DNA from: JAUIAI01 sp049680625
Lineage (GTDB): Bacteria; Pseudomonadota; Gammaproteobacteria; Burkholderiales; Burkholderiaceae_E
DNA length: 64,000 bases
Assembly (NCBI GenBank): GCA_049680625.1
Contig: JBAUID010000182.1
Span: 62,001 to 126,000 of the forward strand
Direction of reading: 5' to 3'
The notes under the pieces were generated by a model, which was not told the DNA's origin, made no database searches, and was given only the letters and a program-made list of their open reading frames with translations. The translations under genes were made by a program, and so were the position numbers. Shown here piece by piece: positions 60,930 to 64,000 of the stretch. Each line of letters starts with the position of its first letter. Positions within the stretch are counted from its first letter, which is position 1.

Positions 60930-61762
60930 TTCTTTATAAAACGAGCAGTACCACTCATTCCGGCAAGCAGGTCGGGATGAGAGCCAACGACCAGGCCTTC
61001 GATTTCAATTGACTGGCTTGCTGCATCAACCCGTGCGTTTAATGCTGACACCTTGGCCGGGTATTGTTTTCCGGTTTCATCGATTCTGATGTCGAAGCTT
61101 GCGCCCGGTTTTAGCCATTGCAACCATACCGACGGAACATTCAGACGTAGCTTCAAGGCGCCGCTGTCAACAATTTCGAGTAAAGGATCACCCGCTTTAA
61201 CACCTTGAAACTGGCGAACATATTGACGAACAATACGGCCATTGTACGGCGCACGTATTCGACACTGACCAATCTGGACTTGTGACAACTGAAGCTCCGC
61301 TTTTGCCTTATCCAGGCTTGCGCGGGCCATTTCGACCTCTACCCCACCCGCCGCTTTTAATGCTTTCAGCCTTTCTTTAGCCGCCAGGTTCTGACTGGCT
61401 GAACCCACATCTGCCCGTGCAATATCGCGACGCGCTATGGGTTGCCCACAATCGAAACGAACCAGGGTGTCACCTTTTTTGAAGGAGTTACCCAGGCCCC
61501 CGACAATTTCCCGCACCTGGGCTACTGTCTGCGCCACAAGCGTGGTCTCGCGCTGAGGAATCAGCAAAACTCGGGGTGCATTATCCGGGAAGGCAGCTGC
61601 AGGGGCTACTGTTGTACTTCCAGTTTTGGATTGGGCGACAACTTCGGATGAGTATAAGACCGCAACCGTCGAAGTTGCTGCAATCAGTGCCAGCGATAAA
61701 ATAACGTTGGCAGTCCGCTTACCACGGTTTAAATTGACAATAATTGAATCGATTTGCTTCAT
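60926..61762 (-). CDS. Periplasmic adaptor (RND/HlyD type, second system)
   Basis: A 278-residue membrane-anchored or exported adaptor. A hydrophobic N-terminus (VILSLALIAATSTVAVLYSSEVVAQ) is a signal or anchor. The lipoyl half-motifs are TTLVAQTVAQVREIVGGLGNSFKKGDTL and CRIRAPYNGRIVRQYVRQFQGVKAG, with a coiled-coil hairpin between them (about 115-165). A beta-barrel domain follows. It is 13 bases after the TolC-like gene and overlaps the next gene by four bases. It would bridge the inner-membrane complex and TolC. Confidence 0.87.
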   Translation of the reverse strand: MKQIDSIIVNLNRGKRTANVILSLALIAATSTVAVLYSSEVVAQSKTGSTTVAPAAAFPDNAPRVLLIPQRETTLVAQTVAQVREIVGGLGNSFKKGDTLVRFDCGQPIARRDIARADVGSASQNLAAKERLKALKAAGGVEVEMARASLDKAKAELQLSQVQIGQCRIRAPYNGRIVRQYVRQFQGVKAGDPLLEIVDSGALKLRLNVPSVWLQWLKPGASFDIRIDETGKQYPAKVSALNARVDAASQSIEIEGLVVGSHPDLLAGMSGTARFIKK

Positions 61763-61775
61763 TCGTTTCTACTGC

Positions 61776-63689
61776 TTACTGGCTGACGCTGGCGGTAATT
61801 GGCGCCGAGCCGACCTGCAATCGATCAGTGATGAAATCGGCATAAGCACTTATTGCGTTACGGGATAGTTCACGCAACGCGTTTCCGGTAACGCGATAGG
61901 GTAACTCACCGGTGTAATTGGCGCGTCCAACGGAGCGGCCGTCGCGGCTGGTCATTACTAAATCCCAGGTACCAACCGGAAGATGACGGCCAGAACGCTT
62001 GTTCACTGCGGCGGTGACATGTAATGCCCATGGTGCAGACTCGTCATTCGTTACCTTGATTCCTTTGTCGTTGAGCGCCGCCACCAGGCCATCGCGAACA
62101 TCATTACGTGATTCACCTGCCACCCCGTCGATCACCAGACGCAGATCGTTCATAACAGACCGGGCTGAGGCCTGTTGCGGGCGACCAAACACTCCCTGGT
62201 GCCAGGCACGCATCGACGTACCGACGAGTCCACTGAGTTTTTCGAGATCAAACTCAGTTTCACCCGGGGTCAGATCCAGGCCCAGGGAGTTGTACAAACG
62301 CCCCCAGGATGCCTGTGCATTGGCATAAGCAATCTGACGTTGGTAAGCGGACAATAAAGCCCGGGCTTCAGTGCGAATCAACTCAAGTTCGGAGTCAACT
62401 CGCGAACTTGCCGACGCTCGTGCGAAGTTGGCGAGACGCTGATCAACCTGGGCGCTGGCCGACATAGTCTTGAGTTCGTCGCGGGACAAGTTGTAGCGCA
62501 ATGCTGCCACCCGAACCTGGGTCAGGATAGCCATGGCCTGAGCCAGGCGCCGGGTGTCGTCAACCGACAATTGGGCCTCACCCGCACGTTTGATACTGCC
62601 AATTGAGATCAGTCGGATCAGATCGCTGGAAAAGCGCAGACCGGCCTCAGCCCAGGAGTTGTTGTACAAGTATTTATTGCTGTCGTACTGGTAACCGAGA
62701 TTGAAAGACAGATTTGGCATTGCCGAGACAATGGCACGACGGGTATCTGCTGCGCTGATGCGACGCCGGTAGTCTTCTTCACGCAGTTCCGGCCGCTGTT
62801 TCATTGCCAGGTCTTCGAGCTTGTCGAGATTGGCCGGCAGCGGTGGTAAGTTGGGTTCTTCAACGTCAACAAGGCGAAATTCAGAAGACGGCGGCAGATT
62901 CATTAATGCGGCCAATTCGGCCTTGGCAATTTCCAGGTCCTGGCGACGAATCTGCAACAAGGTAGTGGAATCGAGCAAAGCCCGCTGATAGGCAAGGGCC
63001 TGAGCCTGTGGCAACAAACCTTGTTGTTCAATTTGCCGTGCCCGGGCCAGTGCAATATTGCCTCTGTTCATCAGATCGGAGATATTGTCAGACAAGCGCT
63101 GTGCACCCAGGGCCCGCCAATACGCAATGCGCGAGTCCTGCATCAGGTTTTGCATGACCTTGCGTTTGCGCTCTTCGGCGATCATCGCCTGATCAGCCAG
63201 CGCACGTGCCCGATAGTATGAAACCCCAAAATCGAGCAGGTTCCAGGAGAATTCCAGGCCACCGACAGTCCGGGTGCGTTCCTGAGATGTGGAATTAGTA
63301 GGCGACGGCAAACCGGTAGCGATATCAACCGAACGACCACCAGAATCGTTGTTACGGGTCAACCAGCCGGCATTGGCCATCAGGCGTGGCCACATATCCC
63401 AATTGCCAACATCGAGCCGGCTTTGTGCGAGAGTCGCTTCCATCATTCGCAAACGGAAGTCGAGGTTGTACTTCATCACCCGCGCAACAACATCCGGAAA
63501 AGACAACGCCCCGGAAACAGGCTCCTGGTTGGCGTACATCATCATCCGGTCGCTCGCGACCCGCTGGGCAATTTCTTCCGGTGTTAATGGTTTCGGGGAA
63601 ACAGCACAGCCGGCCAGGGCGGCACAAATAAAGGCAAGGCCCAGGGCCGAGCGGGCGCGCGGCGCCGTCTTAGTCGATACAGACCCCAT
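61776..63689 (-). CDS. TolC family outer-membrane lipoprotein with extra C-terminal domain
   Basis: A 637-residue outer-membrane efflux protein. The lipoprotein signal is clear (FICAALAGCAV, Cys28). Two TolC-type repeats of long helices and strands fill about 50-500 (LRLMEATLAQSRLDVGNWDMWPRLM; ARAYNLS-like and LALAQAMAIL stretches). The remaining 125 residues or so (from VMNDLRLVIDGVAGES to the end) are not part of standard TolC: they look like a small alpha/beta domain with LHVTAAVNKRSG and TWDLVMTSRDGRSVGRA strands, reminiscent of the solvent-exposed modules of some lipoproteins. It is the first gene of the second export operon. No TolC gene is found near the first operon. Confidence 0.88.
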   Translation of the reverse strand: MGSVSTKTAPRARSALGLAFICAALAGCAVSPKPLTPEEIAQRVASDRMMMYANQEPVSGALSFPDVVARVMKYNLDFRLRMMEATLAQSRLDVGNWDMWPRLMANAGWLTRNNDSGGRSVDIATGLPSPTNSTSQERTRTVGGLEFSWNLLDFGVSYYRARALADQAMIAEERKRKVMQNLMQDSRIAYWRALGAQRLSDNISDLMNRGNIALARARQIEQQGLLPQAQALAYQRALLDSTTLLQIRRQDLEIAKAELAALMNLPPSSEFRLVDVEEPNLPPLPANLDKLEDLAMKQRPELREEDYRRRISAADTRRAIVSAMPNLSFNLGYQYDSNKYLYNNSWAEAGLRFSSDLIRLISIGSIKRAGEAQLSVDDTRRLAQAMAILTQVRVAALRYNLSRDELKTMSASAQVDQRLANFARASASSRVDSELELIRTEARALLSAYQRQIAYANAQASWGRLYNSLGLDLTPGETEFDLEKLSGLVGTSMRAWHQGVFGRPQQASARSVMNDLRLVIDGVAGESRNDVRDGLVAALNDKGIKVTNDESAPWALHVTAAVNKRSGRHLPVGTWDLVMTSRDGRSVGRANYTGELPYRVTGNALRELSRNAISAYADFITDRLQVGSAPITASVSQ

Positions 63690-63841
63690 CAGATCAGTCC
63701 TCTTAGCAAATGCTTTATTAGATTCGCATATTATTCAGCAAAACGCGGCGGATCCGATCTCTTTGAGGCCGGATCGTTGCTTTTTGACGGCGGCGAAACG
63801 CTTCTTGTCTTTTAATCGCTGCGCTTAGCCGTCCACGATGC

Positions 63842-64000
63842 TCAGCAGACAGGCAAAGACTTGCGTGGCTTGATCGGAGTGCGCTGCTTCTTGATTTGCT
63901 CTGCGAAGGTTTTGGGCTGCTCGGGCTCACCAAGTACTTTCCGGCTAAAAACTGACGGCTTTGGCTTAACCTTGATTTCGGCAGGTGGCGCGCAGTCTTC
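63842..64000 (-). CDS. C-terminal end of a protein continuing past the window
   Basis: The frame reading leftward from the right edge gives 52 residues ending at a TGA at 63844-63842. The tail is Lys/Pro-rich (VKPKPSVFSRK, PEQPKTFAEQIKK, TPIKPRKSLPVC). Its start lies beyond the window, and I cannot name a family. It lies 152 bases upstream of the TolC-like gene on the same strand, so it may be the preceding gene in the operon or a substrate of the system. Confidence 0.45.
   Translation of the reverse strand, partial: EDCAPPAEIKVKPKPSVFSRKVLGEPEQPKTFAEQIKKQRTPIKPRKSLPVC

Noticed and set aside
63718..63933. Minus-strand frame near the right edge (71 codons)
   Set aside because: It overlaps, in another frame, the Lys/Pro-rich tail that continues beyond the window; its Ser/Arg-rich content is not protein-like.

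Overview
This window looks like the chromosome of a free-living, probably marine, gammaproteobacterium. The reasons are moderate GC content, dense operons, many CoA-linked and oxygenase catabolic genes, a secreted parallel beta-helix protein with carbohydrate-binding-like repeats, an Ada/AlkA repair operon, and several HlyD/TolC-type envelope systems. I see no rRNA, tRNA, phage, insertion sequence or CRISPR array. The organism assignment is an inference from gene content.

Layout. 1-5 kb: a class III CoA-transferase, cardiolipin synthase, an HpcH/HpaI aldolase and a glycine amidinotransferase-like enzyme. 5-16 kb: the large secreted beta-helix protein, an FAH-family hydrolase, a sulfatase, a methyltransferase, an acyl-CoA synthetase coupled to a PanE-like reductase, and a TetR regulator divergent from an NAD(P)-binding protein across three operator-like palindromes. 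15.7-21.5 kb: a minus-strand run with a DUF1445 (D-glutamate cyclase-like) protein, a fused 5-oxoprolinase/hydantoinase, a small unknown protein and an alpha/beta hydrolase. 21.6-25.5 kb: a MipA/OmpV barrel, an HtrA-type protease and an MFS transporter.

25.6-34 kb holds an unusual envelope/export operon: a GAF-like/HlyD protein, an M50-type membrane protein with PqqD-like and HlyD-like parts, a shortened SecA-like ATPase, a periplasmic adaptor and a diguanylate cyclase. A second, related set lies at 57.4-63.7 kb: TolC lipoprotein, adaptor, GAF-like/HlyD and M50/HlyD. It has TolC but no SecA, whereas the first has SecA but no TolC. Next to the second set is a kexin-like subtilase lipoprotein without its own prodomain, followed by a gene for a free-standing prodomain-like protein.

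34-44 kb is a catabolic island: an IlvD/Edd dehydratase, two Fe(II)/2-oxoglutarate-type dioxygenases, a CitE-like lyase, an HMG-CoA-lyase-like enzyme, enoyl-CoA hydratase, a mesaconyl/itaconyl-CoA hydratase-like protein, a CoA-transferase and an acyl-CoA dehydrogenase. Together these suit breakdown of a branched C5 dicarboxylate (itaconate/mesaconate/citramalate) to pyruvate and acetyl-CoA. 44-55 kb holds an exported unknown, an HDOD signalling protein, a minus-strand operon Ada-AlkA / Ogt / EamA / CMD / EamA, and pyruvate carboxylase.

The most striking single observation is the CMD (AhpD-like) gene at 47690-48250. Its reading frame is interrupted only by a TGA exactly at the second Cys of the CxxC redox motif, and a hairpin that fits the bacterial SECIS rules begins 11 nt downstream. 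I read it as a selenoprotein (CxxU).
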